The notes: generated by a model not told the origin, from the letters alone. Shown: positions 20,159 through 31,562, counted from the first letter of the stretch. The stretch is DNA of 64,000 nt from an uncultured cyanobacterium (GCA_903848645.1 CAINGU010000088.1:89276-153275); one strand, 5' to 3'. Translations and numbers: made by a program.

Positions 20159-21973
20159 ATGAATTACTCTCCAGAATACATTTTAGTCAAAGATATTCCC
20201 ACTCTCAAAAGCGTTATCAAACCTTTGTTTTATGCAGAAATTTTAGCCTTAGATTGTGAAACAACAGGACTCGACCCTTTAACTGACACAATTAGATTAA
20301 TTCAAATAGCTGCACCTAATTACCCAGTTGTACTAATTGATTTACCAGCTATATCTGTGCGCGATAGCGCAGAACACAATACCAAAAGTAATCAGCTACA
20401 CTGCACCGGAAGCACTCGCACTGAAATTTATCGTTTACTACTCAAAAAACTCTTCTGCAACTCTGCTGTGAAAATTGCTCATAATGCCAAATTTGAATGG
20501 CAATTTCTCACTCAAGCTGGACTTCAACCTTCTGGATATTTCTTCGATACTCAACTTGCTTACCAAGTTGTGAATGCGGGAATTAAAACCAGTGCCTCTT
20601 TAGAAAATGTAGCTCGTAAACTGTTGCGTATCCAACTAGATAAAACCTTACAAACTAGCAATTGGCATCAACATCTGACTCCAGCACAATTACAATATGC
20701 TGCTACAGATGCTGCTATTTTACTTAACCTTTACCCGATTTTAGTCAAGAAATTAACACAGGCAAAATTGCTAAAAATTGCCCAACTGGAATTTCATTGT
20801 TTGCCTGTTGTCGCCCAAATGGAACTCAATGGAATGTTATTTGACTTGTCCAAATGGCAAACGCTGGGTGCAAAGTTAGAAGCTGATAAAATAAATGCAC
20901 TTCAACAGCTAAAAGAACTGCGTCTTGCTGGTAAATCTCAACTATCACTGTTACCAGAATTAACGGATACTGTTAATCCTAATTCACCCCCACAAGTATT
21001 AGCTGCTCTCCAAGCTATGGGTATTGCCATACAATCAACTAACCAAAAAGATTTAGTCCCTTTGGTTAATCAATATCCTATTATTAAGGCTCTTTTAGAC
21101 TATCGCCACCTTGCTAAAATTACTGCTACTTTTACTGATAGTTTACCTAAACATATTCACCCCAAAACTGGGAGAATTCACCCCAATTACTATCAACTAG
21201 GAGCAAGGTCTGGAAGATTTTCCTGTCGTCACCCACCATTACAAACCATTCCCCGTCATGCTGCGGCTAGAAATTGCTTTATTGCTGCACCTGGCTACCA
21301 AATTTTAGCAGCAGATTATTCGCAAATCGAATTAAGAATAGTAGCTCGTCTCTCTGGTGATGCTAAGATGCGCCAAGTCTACCGTCAAGGTGCTGATTTA
21401 CACAAACTCACGGCAGCTTTGGTAACTGGTAAGCGGATCATGGAGGTTACTGAGGAAGACCGCAGACTGGCTAAAGCGATTAATTTTGGACTGATTTACG
21501 GTATGGGGGCTGCCAAACTTCGCATTTATGCTGAAACTAAGTATGGTGTGACAATGACACTGGATCAGGCGAAGGCTTTTAGAACCAGGTTTTTTGATGC
21601 TTATTCTGGTGTGACTAAGTGGCATGAAACGATTAAGCAAGCATATTTGCGGGGTATTAAAGAAAGTCGGACTTTAGCAGGGAGAAGACGGAGATGGGCA
21701 GATAAACCAAGGTTAGCAGAAATGCTTAATCATCCTGTGCAGGGTTTGAATGCAGATATTAATAAGTTGGCGATGGTGAAGCTGATTAAGCCGTTAAGTA
21801 GGACTAATGCAAAGTTGATCTGCGTTGTCCATGATGAAATTGTCCTGGAATGTCCAGAGAATGAGGTGGAACGAGTGAGCAAAATGCTACACAGATGTAT
21901 GGTTGCTGCGGCTGATAAGTTTCTCAACCCTGTGCCTGTGGTAGTAGATATTACGGTAGGTGATTCCTGGTAA
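20159..21973 (+). CDS. family-A DNA polymerase with 3'-5' exonuclease domain (plasmid-borne, no 5' nuclease domain)
   Basis: ALDCETTGLDPL exo motif; LAADYSQIELRIVARLSGD; RRLAKAINFGLIYGMGA; CVVHDEIVLE. Confidence 0.95.
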   Translation: MNYSPEYILVKDIPTLKSVIKPLFYAEILALDCETTGLDPLTDTIRLIQIAAPNYPVVLIDLPAISVRDSAEHNTKSNQLHCTGSTRTEIYRLLLKKLFCNSAVKIAHNAKFEWQFLTQAGLQPSGYFFDTQLAYQVVNAGIKTSASLENVARKLLRIQLDKTLQTSNWHQHLTPAQLQYAATDAAILLNLYPILVKKLTQAKLLKIAQLEFHCLPVVAQMELNGMLFDLSKWQTLGAKLEADKINALQQLKELRLAGKSQLSLLPELTDTVNPNSPPQVLAALQAMGIAIQSTNQKDLVPLVNQYPIIKALLDYRHLAKITATFTDSLPKHIHPKTGRIHPNYYQLGARSGRFSCRHPPLQTIPRHAAARNCFIAAPGYQILAADYSQIELRIVARLSGDAKMRQVYRQGADLHKLTAALVTGKRIMEVTEEDRRLAKAINFGLIYGMGAAKLRIYAETKYGVTMTLDQAKAFRTRFFDAYSGVTKWHETIKQAYLRGIKESRTLAGRRRRWADKPRLAEMLNHPVQGLNADINKLAMVKLIKPLSRTNAKLICVVHDEIVLECPENEVERVSKMLHRCMVAAADKFLNPVPVVVDITVGDSW

Positions 21974-22233
21974 CTACGGTACTTAGACAAGGAATGTCAT
22001 AAAAATACGTGGTCTAGCAGTAGCTATAACGATTAGGACATGGATTCCCACCTATACGGCAATAACAAGCCTATATTTTGTGCTAACCGCCCGGTTGCTA
22101 TAATTGAGAAACGAGCGCGTCTTCTTGCAAGCTCAGTGGCACTCAGCCCTGAGTTACTGATAAAATAAAATCAACGTGAATTCAGATCAATTGGGCTAAA
22201 ATTTAATAGCTAAATAGCAGTTTATACCTTGCA

Positions 22234-23022
22234 ATGAACCCCTACGCTATCCTTAATCAGAACAAATATCAACGTGTTAGTGATGGCATGAGCCGACCCT
22301 TGCTAGAAAATTGCGAGACTGCCTCACATATCCTTATTTTAGTTTGGCCACAACTTGGAGATTTTGATAGTCTTGAATATGCGTGGTGGTTGCAGCGTGA
22401 AGCTAAAAACTTGACAGATAAAAAACTCGCTATTCGTGCGGTGGGAATTGGTAATCTCGCTTCTGGCACAAAATTCTGTGAATATACAGGATTTCCGCCG
22501 GAAAATTTATTTGTTGAACCTGATGGAGAACTACATCGCCAACTCAATCTCTATTCTGGTCTGAATCTTTCTCTCCCTGGACTTGCTGAGTCTCGGAAAG
22601 CTTGGCTAAATCTAATTTTGATGTGTGCAGGGATTGGTAGTCCGGGAACGCTGGCGGAAGTTTTTCGGGGATACAAGGGCGACCGCAAAGCCCCTCAACT
22701 CATTGGGGATAATGAAATCATTCAAGGTACTCCTCTACCTGCCTTCCAAGGCTCATTTTTCCAATTAGCCGGCGGCAGTGGCTTTCAACGCCCCTTTGAG
22801 TTAGCTACTCTGCGGCTACGGAATATGGTGGAAGTTCTCAGAAATTGGCAGACTTATGTACCGAATTCTACTTACTTAACTCAGCGCGGTGGCACTTTTT
22901 TGTTTGATAGCAAAGGTCAGTTACTTTATGAACATCGAGATCCAGGAATTCTCGGCTTTGCTGCTAATATGAGCCAACCGCTATCATTTTTATCCTTAAT
23001 TGAAACAGACAACTGGGCGTAA
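22234..23022 (+). CDS. peroxiredoxin-like (AhpC/TSA-related) family protein
   Basis: 262 aa; GGTFLFDSKGQLLYEHRDPGILGFA. Confidence 0.6.
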   Translation: MNPYAILNQNKYQRVSDGMSRPLLENCETASHILILVWPQLGDFDSLEYAWWLQREAKNLTDKKLAIRAVGIGNLASGTKFCEYTGFPPENLFVEPDGELHRQLNLYSGLNLSLPGLAESRKAWLNLILMCAGIGSPGTLAEVFRGYKGDRKAPQLIGDNEIIQGTPLPAFQGSFFQLAGGSGFQRPFELATLRLRNMVEVLRNWQTYVPNSTYLTQRGGTFLFDSKGQLLYEHRDPGILGFAANMSQPLSFLSLIETDNWA

Positions 23023-23172
23023 ACTATAGGAATCCGGTTTGATTCTTGTTCATTATACTGAGACTCAATCGTTGATTCGATGGGGTTTACGGTTTACAGC
23101 TTGTATGGCTTACGCCACGCTACACCACGCCACGCTATCAAAAATCGAATAGTAGCCCTATATATCGCTTTT

Positions 23173-24105
23173 TTATTTGCCAAAATTGACAGAAGAAGGA
23201 TAATTCCACTGCACCGGATCTAAATGATAGTAACATTGTAGCTGCTGATAAACTGCCGGATCATGAGATAACAATTGGTGTGGTTTTTCAAAGAAAGTTT
23301 CAGTCGCTACCGCAAAAAATTCTGCGGGATTCGTTGCACCATAACTATCTATGACATTATTGACTCCTTGGAGAACATCGTTACAAAGTTGTTGATATGC
23401 TTCGCTCATCACCTTTGCCCAAATCGGATAGTCAGAGTTGCGTTGTAAAATCGGCACACCTTCAGCTTTACCATCCTCTTGATCTAACTGATGGGCAAAT
23501 TCATGCAGGACAACATTATGTCCATCTTGCCAATTAAAAGTATCCTGTTTTATCTGTTCCCAAGACAATATTAACTGGTCTTTTGTCCACGATTCTCCTA
23601 GTCTTGCTACACGCCTTTCCTCAACAACATAATTGCTAATAGCAGCCGTTTCTTTAACAATATAGGCACTGGGATAAACCAGAATTGAACGCAGTTTTGG
23701 GAAGTATTCTCCTCGTTCATTGAGTAGAAGTAAACAGGCAACAGTCGCAATAATCAGTTTCATTTCTTCTGTTACCTGTAATCCTCTACAGCCAATAAAT
23801 TGCTTTTCGGTTAAAAACACTTGAATATGTCCTTGAAGTCGCCTTCTTTCATCAGCAGAAAGATAGAGATATATAGGAAGATTATTCTCAATAACGGCAT
23901 TCCAAAGGGGAGGAAAAGGGCGACGTTTGAGACGGTTTCTTCTCCTTTTCATGAGGAAGGGATTGGCTAAAATTACCGTGATAATTAGCCCAATAATGAC
24001 AAAGACAATAATTGTTTCAATCATTGATTTTTGAGCATAATACAATTTTATGATACAGCAAATTTTATCTGGGTGAGGTACACTCGTAGCGGGCAAGATG
24101 CCCAC
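23173..24105 (-). CDS. MtfA-like zinc-dependent M90 peptidase
   Basis: VVLHEFAHQLDQEDGKAEG; NPAEFFAVATETFFEKP. Confidence 0.88.
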   Translation of the reverse strand: MGILPATSVPHPDKICCIIKLYYAQKSMIETIIVFVIIGLIITVILANPFLMKRRRNRLKRRPFPPLWNAVIENNLPIYLYLSADERRRLQGHIQVFLTEKQFIGCRGLQVTEEMKLIIATVACLLLLNERGEYFPKLRSILVYPSAYIVKETAAISNYVVEERRVARLGESWTKDQLILSWEQIKQDTFNWQDGHNVVLHEFAHQLDQEDGKAEGVPILQRNSDYPIWAKVMSEAYQQLCNDVLQGVNNVIDSYGATNPAEFFAVATETFFEKPHQLLSHDPAVYQQLQCYYHLDPVQWNYPSSVNFGK

Positions 24106-24211
24106 ACCACAAGATTTATAATATTAAGATGTGTAATTCATTTACTGGCAAAGTGCCGTATCAAATTCGTTGAAAAAAATCACACTAAAAACACGCTAAA
24201 GCTATGGCAAC

Positions 24212-24850
24212 TTACTCAAAAAAAGATTGAACAGTCAAATCCTTGAGGGTAATAGTGAAGTTACGCTGTTCTGCTGTAGCAATGAAGGAGATAATTGCCT
24301 CACAGGCCACAGCAACCGTTAACATCACTAGATTTCGTGCTAGGGGATAATCACAGACATCATCATTAACCTCAGAAGGAACACGATAAACATCATTCCA
24401 AATTACTTCTGCATAATCAGATGATAGCCCAGCATGAAGACAAGAAACACGTTTTTGATCAGCATAATCTTTCACTGCTTGACGTGCCACACTGTTGTCA
24501 AAAGCATCAATAATTAACTGACTGTCTTGGAGTAATTGATTAGTATTTGCTGGTGTCAACTCCTTTGTTTTAGCATCAACTTTAGTGCCAATTGCTCGAT
24601 ATAAATTGTTGGCTAAAATCTTCGCCTTAAATGCTCCTACATCAGAACGGTAGTAGGGTTGGGTAGAAAGATTACGTTCCTCAATGCGATCGCAATCAAT
24701 CACTGTAAGTTTATCAAAACCAGAGCGAGCTAAGTTTTCTACAATGTTAGCTCCTAATGCTCCCGCCCCACAAATTGTGATCGGATAATCCTTTAACTTT
24801 GTCATCACAGCATTGCTGCGGTAAAGCTGTTCATGGAAAAAGATACTCAT
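24212..24850 (-). CDS. ThiF/MoeB/E1-like adenylating enzyme
   Basis: ITICGAGALGANIVENLARSGFDKLTVIDCDRIEERNLSTQPYY; LIIDAFDNSVARQAVKDY. Confidence 0.9.
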   Translation of the reverse strand: MSIFFHEQLYRSNAVMTKLKDYPITICGAGALGANIVENLARSGFDKLTVIDCDRIEERNLSTQPYYRSDVGAFKAKILANNLYRAIGTKVDAKTKELTPANTNQLLQDSQLIIDAFDNSVARQAVKDYADQKRVSCLHAGLSSDYAEVIWNDVYRVPSEVNDDVCDYPLARNLVMLTVAVACEAIISFIATAEQRNFTITLKDLTVQSFFE

Positions 24851-25064
24851 AATAGGTAATGGGTAATTGGTAATTAAGACACACTCTTAGTAACGTAAGT
24901 TGCTAGTTAGGGCAACTGTCAGAAATGGCTAACGCTCCCGTAAGGGATACAGGATTTCCATGATTTAAGGATAAACAGGATTAAAACTGGGATTTTATCC
25001 CCAATTATCCAATCCATTACCAATTACCAGCCTCAACTAGATGACTAGCAACTTGGGTTAGTAG

Positions 25065-25910
25065 TTAGTATTCTTGTTGTTCCATTACAGCTACTAAGGA
25101 TTGCAAGTCAAAATCGCGGTCGCGTCCACTCAGACAAATACCAGAACTGACAACAGTTAAATCAGATTTAGCGATCGCACTACTATGACGAATACCATCC
25201 GCAGTAGTCCAGTCAACAGTCCAATAATCACCGCGATCATGGAATTGAGTTAAAGTACCACCCCCCATTTGTAACGCCTTTCTCAATCGTCTTTCATCCT
25301 GTTGGGCTTGAGTAAAGCCCTCAACCTGCTGACTTGCTAATTCATACACCGTGCGGATTTCTGGAGTAATGCCTTTGAACTGCAAATCCTGTGTTGGGGT
25401 AAATTTTTTCACAGCAGATTGCAGAGTTTCCACAATTTCAGGATCGGTACGGCGATCAACTTCCTCAAACCAGCAGGATTTTCCATCCCAACGAGCTATG
25501 ATTTGCTCAAAGGCAACACCCTCAGTTACTAAATGTAATGCGATCGGCTTAACCAGCTTCAACCGTTGACGCATATCCGCTTCATTCACAGGGTATGCTA
25601 ACCAAGTTTGTTTTTGAAGTTCTTGTGCTAACCGCAGTCGGATTTGGGGAAAATGTTGCAGGTATTCGGCAATTTGGGGTAAATCTGCCTCTTCTACAAG
25701 CTTTGCTGTCTTTTCATCCACAGCCTGAAAGATGCCCCAACCTGCAAATTTACTAGGCTTTGGTGTGAAGGTGTAAACCATCCCAGCTACCCTTATGCGG
25801 ACTCGTCCACCTTTGACACAGGGCGCAAGGAATTGAGTTTCAGACAACTGTGCTTCTGCATTAGCTATTTGGTTGATTAGGTTAAATATGTTAGTCATAA
25901 CTAATACCAA
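25065..25910 (-). CDS. conserved hypothetical protein of the TROVE/Ubl/E1 cluster
   Basis: APCVKGGRVRIRVAGMVYTFTPKPSKFAGWGIFQAV; co-directional with E1-like gene. Confidence 0.6.
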   Translation of the reverse strand: MVLVMTNIFNLINQIANAEAQLSETQFLAPCVKGGRVRIRVAGMVYTFTPKPSKFAGWGIFQAVDEKTAKLVEEADLPQIAEYLQHFPQIRLRLAQELQKQTWLAYPVNEADMRQRLKLVKPIALHLVTEGVAFEQIIARWDGKSCWFEEVDRRTDPEIVETLQSAVKKFTPTQDLQFKGITPEIRTVYELASQQVEGFTQAQQDERRLRKALQMGGGTLTQFHDRGDYWTVDWTTADGIRHSSAIAKSDLTVVSSGICLSGRDRDFDLQSLVAVMEQQEY

Positions 25911-25988
25911 TTATTCAAAATCAGCTAGAAATTCAACCTAGAAACTCGCATAAAATCTAACTTTCTTAATTACGAATTAATCTAAATA

Positions 25989-26203
25989 TTTCCTGCGTGC
26001 AAGTTAGTGGAGCATTGCGTGTTCTCAGTTACTAGAGGGACTCCACTGGTGAGTTGTTACACACTCTTTAAAAGATGGCTGCTTTCAAGCCTACTTCCCA
26101 GGTTCTTCGCACTCCCCGTTCACACACGCACACTGCATTTGGCAGTGTTACCTTTCCTCTCGTACTAGTATGTAGGCTCACACGAGTTAGGTCACGCAAG
26201 AAA
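25989..26203 (-). ncRNA. Y-RNA-like RNA 5: cargo mimics 23S rRNA sarcin-ricin loop and GTPase-associated centre
   Basis: Lower stem UUUCUUGCGUG/CACGCAGGAAA; loops ACCUAACUC / UAACUUG; upper stem GUGUGAGC/GCUCCAC (bulged U); AGUACGAGAGGA at 26155-26166; GGCUUGAAAGCAGCCAUCUUUUAAAGAGUGUGUAACAACUCAC inside 26046-26102; TATAAT box upstream. Confidence 0.82.
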
Positions 26204-26211
26204 CATATTAC

Positions 26212-26217
26212 ATTATA
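26212..26217 (-). promoter_or_regulatory. -10 element of Y-RNA-like RNA 5
   Basis: Perfect TATAAT on the minus strand, 8 nt before the lower stem. Confidence 0.5.
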
Positions 26218-26380
26218 CTACAGCATAGTATAAATAAATTTCCACTTTTCGGGCAAAAGGTAAAAGTAACGCTAACGTGTCAGCAATATGGTCATAAACG
26301 AATTTTTGTAATTCGGGATACTAGCAAAATTTCGTAAAATAAGATTTACTATTTAAGTAGTACCAATATACTAAAAGCTC

Positions 26381-26773
26381 ATGACTAAAAAGAAAAATTT
26401 AGGTCATAATTTTGGATTCCAAGAGCCTCCACTCCCCAATACTCTAATATCAGAACCGCTACTGCCAGATCCAAAAGTCTTAGAACTTATCAAACAAGCA
26501 ATTACCCAAAAGCGTTTAATTGAGTTTTACTATCAAGATTTCCAACGTATCGCAGAACCTCGTATTCTTGGATTAAAGGATGGATTTACAAAAGTTTTAG
26601 TTTATCAAGTTAGTGGTCAGAGTGGTTCCGGTCCACTTCCTGATTGGAGACGCATGAATGTTGAGAATATCTTACGTCTTCGGCTTCTTGATGAAACTTT
26701 TTCTAACCCTCGTCCTTCTCCATCTGGGAATCATAGTTCATGGGATGAAATTATAGCTACCGTTATCTTTTAA
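26381..26773 (+). CDS. small WYL-like domain protein
   Basis: QKRLIEFYYQDFQRIAEPRILGLKDGFTKVLVYQVSGQSGSG. Confidence 0.5.
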   Translation: MTKKKNLGHNFGFQEPPLPNTLISEPLLPDPKVLELIKQAITQKRLIEFYYQDFQRIAEPRILGLKDGFTKVLVYQVSGQSGSGPLPDWRRMNVENILRLRLLDETFSNPRPSPSGNHSSWDEIIATVIF

Positions 26774-26873
26774 TGTTTAGGTTGTTTTACAAGAGAGAAA
26801 TTGCTCTAAACAGCAAGGATATTTCTTGTGAATTTAGGATGTCTAATAGACAGAATCAATTGAAAATTTACAA

Positions 26874-26915
26874 AGTAAGTAATGCTTACTATTACAAATA
26901 GTGAACATTGCTTAC
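26874..26915 (-). terminator. hairpin downstream of the TROVE gene
   Basis: AAGTAAGCAATG...CATTACTTACTTT inverted repeat just after the stop codon. Confidence 0.4.
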
Positions 26916-26923
26916 TTTTTAAC

Positions 26924-28562
<1,639 letters not shown>

Positions 28563-28582
28563 AATGGAAATAAATAAAATCA

Positions 28583-28706
<124 letters not shown>

Positions 28707-28714
28707 TGAAAATT

Positions 28715-29440
<726 letters not shown>

Positions 29441-29562
29441 TCACGTTTTTTAAATGCAAATGCAGTTGTAACGATGGGTTTTTGATTGCAAATGATTTAG
29501 CGAACATCATTGGATTGACCTCCTTATAAGTGATTGAGTTAAATACAATTTAAATAATCAGA

Positions 29563-29747
29563 ATTCCGCACAAGTTCAAGAAACTTTTTACAGCTACGGT
29601 TGTTCTTACCAAATATTGGCAGTGGACACGCAAGCTAAATCTGCGAGAGACTGATCATGCTTCGCTGGTTCGATTGCTCGAATTTTGCTACCTTAGAACC
29701 GTTATAAATGTGTATGTATGTATGTTTCTTCTGTCGGGGCGCGGAAT
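29563..29747 (-). ncRNA. Y-RNA-like RNA 4: cargo mimics a circularly permuted 23S rRNA helix 69-71 region
   Basis: Lower stem AUUCCGCGC/GUGCGGAAU; loops CCCGACAG / GAACUU; upper stem AAGAAAC/GUUUCUU; UAUAACGGUUCUAAGGUAGCAAAAUUC (29680-29706); CCGUAGCUGUA (29589-29599). Confidence 0.82.
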
Positions 29748-29757
29748 ACTAAACACT

Positions 29758-29973
<216 letters not shown>

Positions 29974-29995
29974 TTAAATTACAAATTGTTATTCA

Positions 29996-30204
29996 TGGAT
30001 CTGATCGGGATTGAACCGATACCCTCCCTGTGAGAGTTGCACTCACACCTCGTGTAAGTTGAAAAAGCTGTGATTACACCGCAGGACTTGAACCTGCAAC
30101 CTATCATTTTCAAGATGATCGCTCTACCAATTGAGCAAGTATGTAAGCTTTTTCTGTCAGGACACAAGTGAATCCAGGAACTCTACCATTAGAGCTACAG
30201 ACCC
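29996..30204 (-). ncRNA. outer tRNA-like structure split by Y-RNA-like RNA 2 at the anticodon-arm position
   Basis: Acceptor GGGTCTG/CAGATCC (7 bp, one G-U), D arm GCTC-TAATGGTA-GAGT, anticodon-stem halves TTCCTG/CAGGGA, T arm ATCGG-TTCAATC-CCGAT. Confidence 0.75.
30049..30168 (-). ncRNA. Y-RNA-like RNA 2 with tRNA-like cargo (anticodon UGA, short variable loop)
   Basis: Lower stem CUUGUGU/ACACGAG; loops CCUGACA / AACUU; upper stem GAAAAAGCU/AGCUUUUUC; D arm GCTC-GAGC, anticodon arm ATCAT-CTTGAAA-ATGAT, T arm GCAGG-TTCAAGT-CCTGC. Confidence 0.82.
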
Positions 30205-30263
30205 AATAAAAGCATGATTGCTCTGAGTGTTTTTTTGCCTTTTGGAGGAGGCGTTTGTGTTGA

Positions 30264-30279
30264 TATTACATTTGTAATA
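30264..30279. promoter_or_regulatory. palindromic operator-like site upstream of the RNA/TROVE cluster
   Basis: TATTACATTTGTAATA perfect palindrome, downstream of a minus-strand TTGACA. Confidence 0.4.
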
Positions 30280-30632
30280 CAAATACTACTCTATGTCAAG
30301 AGCATACTACAAATTTTTGGGAAAGTCAGAGAACTGCACCATGAATTAATTCACGGTGCGTAACATTCATCTTGTTTTTTGCGAGATACTCCATCTCATT
30401 TACTCCTTCAAAGAAGCAAGCTACAGCGTAGCCAGGTGGGGAAGTTGAAGAGGTTAAAATGTCTTTTATTTAACAATTAGCCAATCAACCACATAAGTAA
30501 GTCAGCACTTTACACAAGTTAATAAATTAGAGAGACGGATCTGGATTACCCATTAAGGGTGACAATAAAAATCAGACAACACAAAACCAGACTTAACTTG
30601 GGTTATGTCTTATTGATCATAGTGTAGAAATT

Positions 30633-31562
30633 ATGCCTCTCTCACTCGTCCACGTTTCTCAATATCGCCAGTCCATCTCGGAACTATCCCCGGCTCAAGC
30701 TGAAATGAAGTTGATTACTTTGTGGTTGGATGGTAAGGCGGAGTCATCGGTGCGTGCCTATCAGCGTTACGTTAAGCATTTCTTGCGGTTTTTGAGGAAA
30801 CCTTTGCGCCACATTACTTATGAGGATTTGGTGGAGTACAGCACCCAGTTTTCCACACAATCTGCCAGCACTAGGCGCATTTATCTGGCAGCGGTGAAAA
30901 GTTTGATTAGTTTTGCTCACAAAATTGGTTATTTGCCCTTCAATGTGGGGATGGCTTTGAAACTAGGAGAAATACCCGATGCGATTAATGAACGCTATTT
31001 GGATGAAGCTGATATTAAGTTGATGGTACGGGCGGCAGCAGCGATGGTGGGTGATGCTAAAACTGCTAAACGGCAAGCGATCACTCGACGCAATCTGTTA
31101 ATTGTAAAATTGTTGTATCAGGCAGGCTTGCGCTCTCATGAGCTTTGCCAGTTAACTTGGGGGGATTTATCTACTAGAGGTGATAGTGGGCAAGTATATG
31201 TGCGACAGGGTAAAGGTAATAAGTCGCGCACTATTTTGCTGAAATCAAAGTTGTGGACAGAACTGATGGAATTTAAAGGGGATGCTGTGGGTACAGATGC
31301 TGTGTTTTCTAGTCAGAAGGGGGGACATCTAGAACGCCAGAATCTCCATCCAATTATTAAGGTGGTGGCAGCCGCAGCAGGTTTGAGTGATAAAGTTAGT
31401 TGTCACTGGTTGCGCCATGCTCATGGTTCACACGCAGCAGAAAGGGGGGTAAATCCGGTGCTGATTAAGGATACTTTAGGTCATAGCAATTTAGCTATCA
31501 CTGACAGGTATCTTAAGGCTAGACCAAATGATAGTAGTGCTTTGAAATTAATGGATATTTAA
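30633..31562 (+). CDS. tyrosine recombinase / integrase
   Basis: LLYQAGLRSHELCQLTW, HWLRHAHGSHAAERGVNPVLIKDTLGHSNLAITDRYL. Confidence 0.93.
   Translation: MPLSLVHVSQYRQSISELSPAQAEMKLITLWLDGKAESSVRAYQRYVKHFLRFLRKPLRHITYEDLVEYSTQFSTQSASTRRIYLAAVKSLISFAHKIGYLPFNVGMALKLGEIPDAINERYLDEADIKLMVRAAAAMVGDAKTAKRQAITRRNLLIVKLLYQAGLRSHELCQLTWGDLSTRGDSGQVYVRQGKGNKSRTILLKSKLWTELMEFKGDAVGTDAVFSSQKGGHLERQNLHPIIKVVAAAAGLSDKVSCHWLRHAHGSHAAERGVNPVLIKDTLGHSNLAITDRYLKARPNDSSALKLMDI

Noticed and set aside
24850-25064. Possible sixth Y-like RNA (GTTGC-CCTAACTA-GCAAC-TT on the minus strand)
   Set aside because: Only a 5-bp hairpin with the motif; no second helix or cargo.
25989-26203. Decayed 23S rRNA pseudogene fragment
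   Set aside because: SRL and GAC segments are adjacent in non-native order, closed by a purpose-built helix with compensatory pairing and an own -10 box; decay would not produce this.
29563-29747. I-CeuI-type homing endonuclease site
   Set aside because: Sequence resembles the I-CeuI target only because that target is the same conserved 23S segment; no homing endonuclease is nearby.
30070-30145. Ordinary tRNA-Ser(UGA) gene
   Set aside because: Class I shape lacks the Ser long variable arm, and it is embedded in another tRNA and a Y-like stem.
29979-30167. ORFs overlapping the RNA array (29851-30033, 29979-30167, 28317-28511, 28375-28557)
   Set aside because: They overlap the structured RNAs or repeat DNA and have no recognisable protein features.
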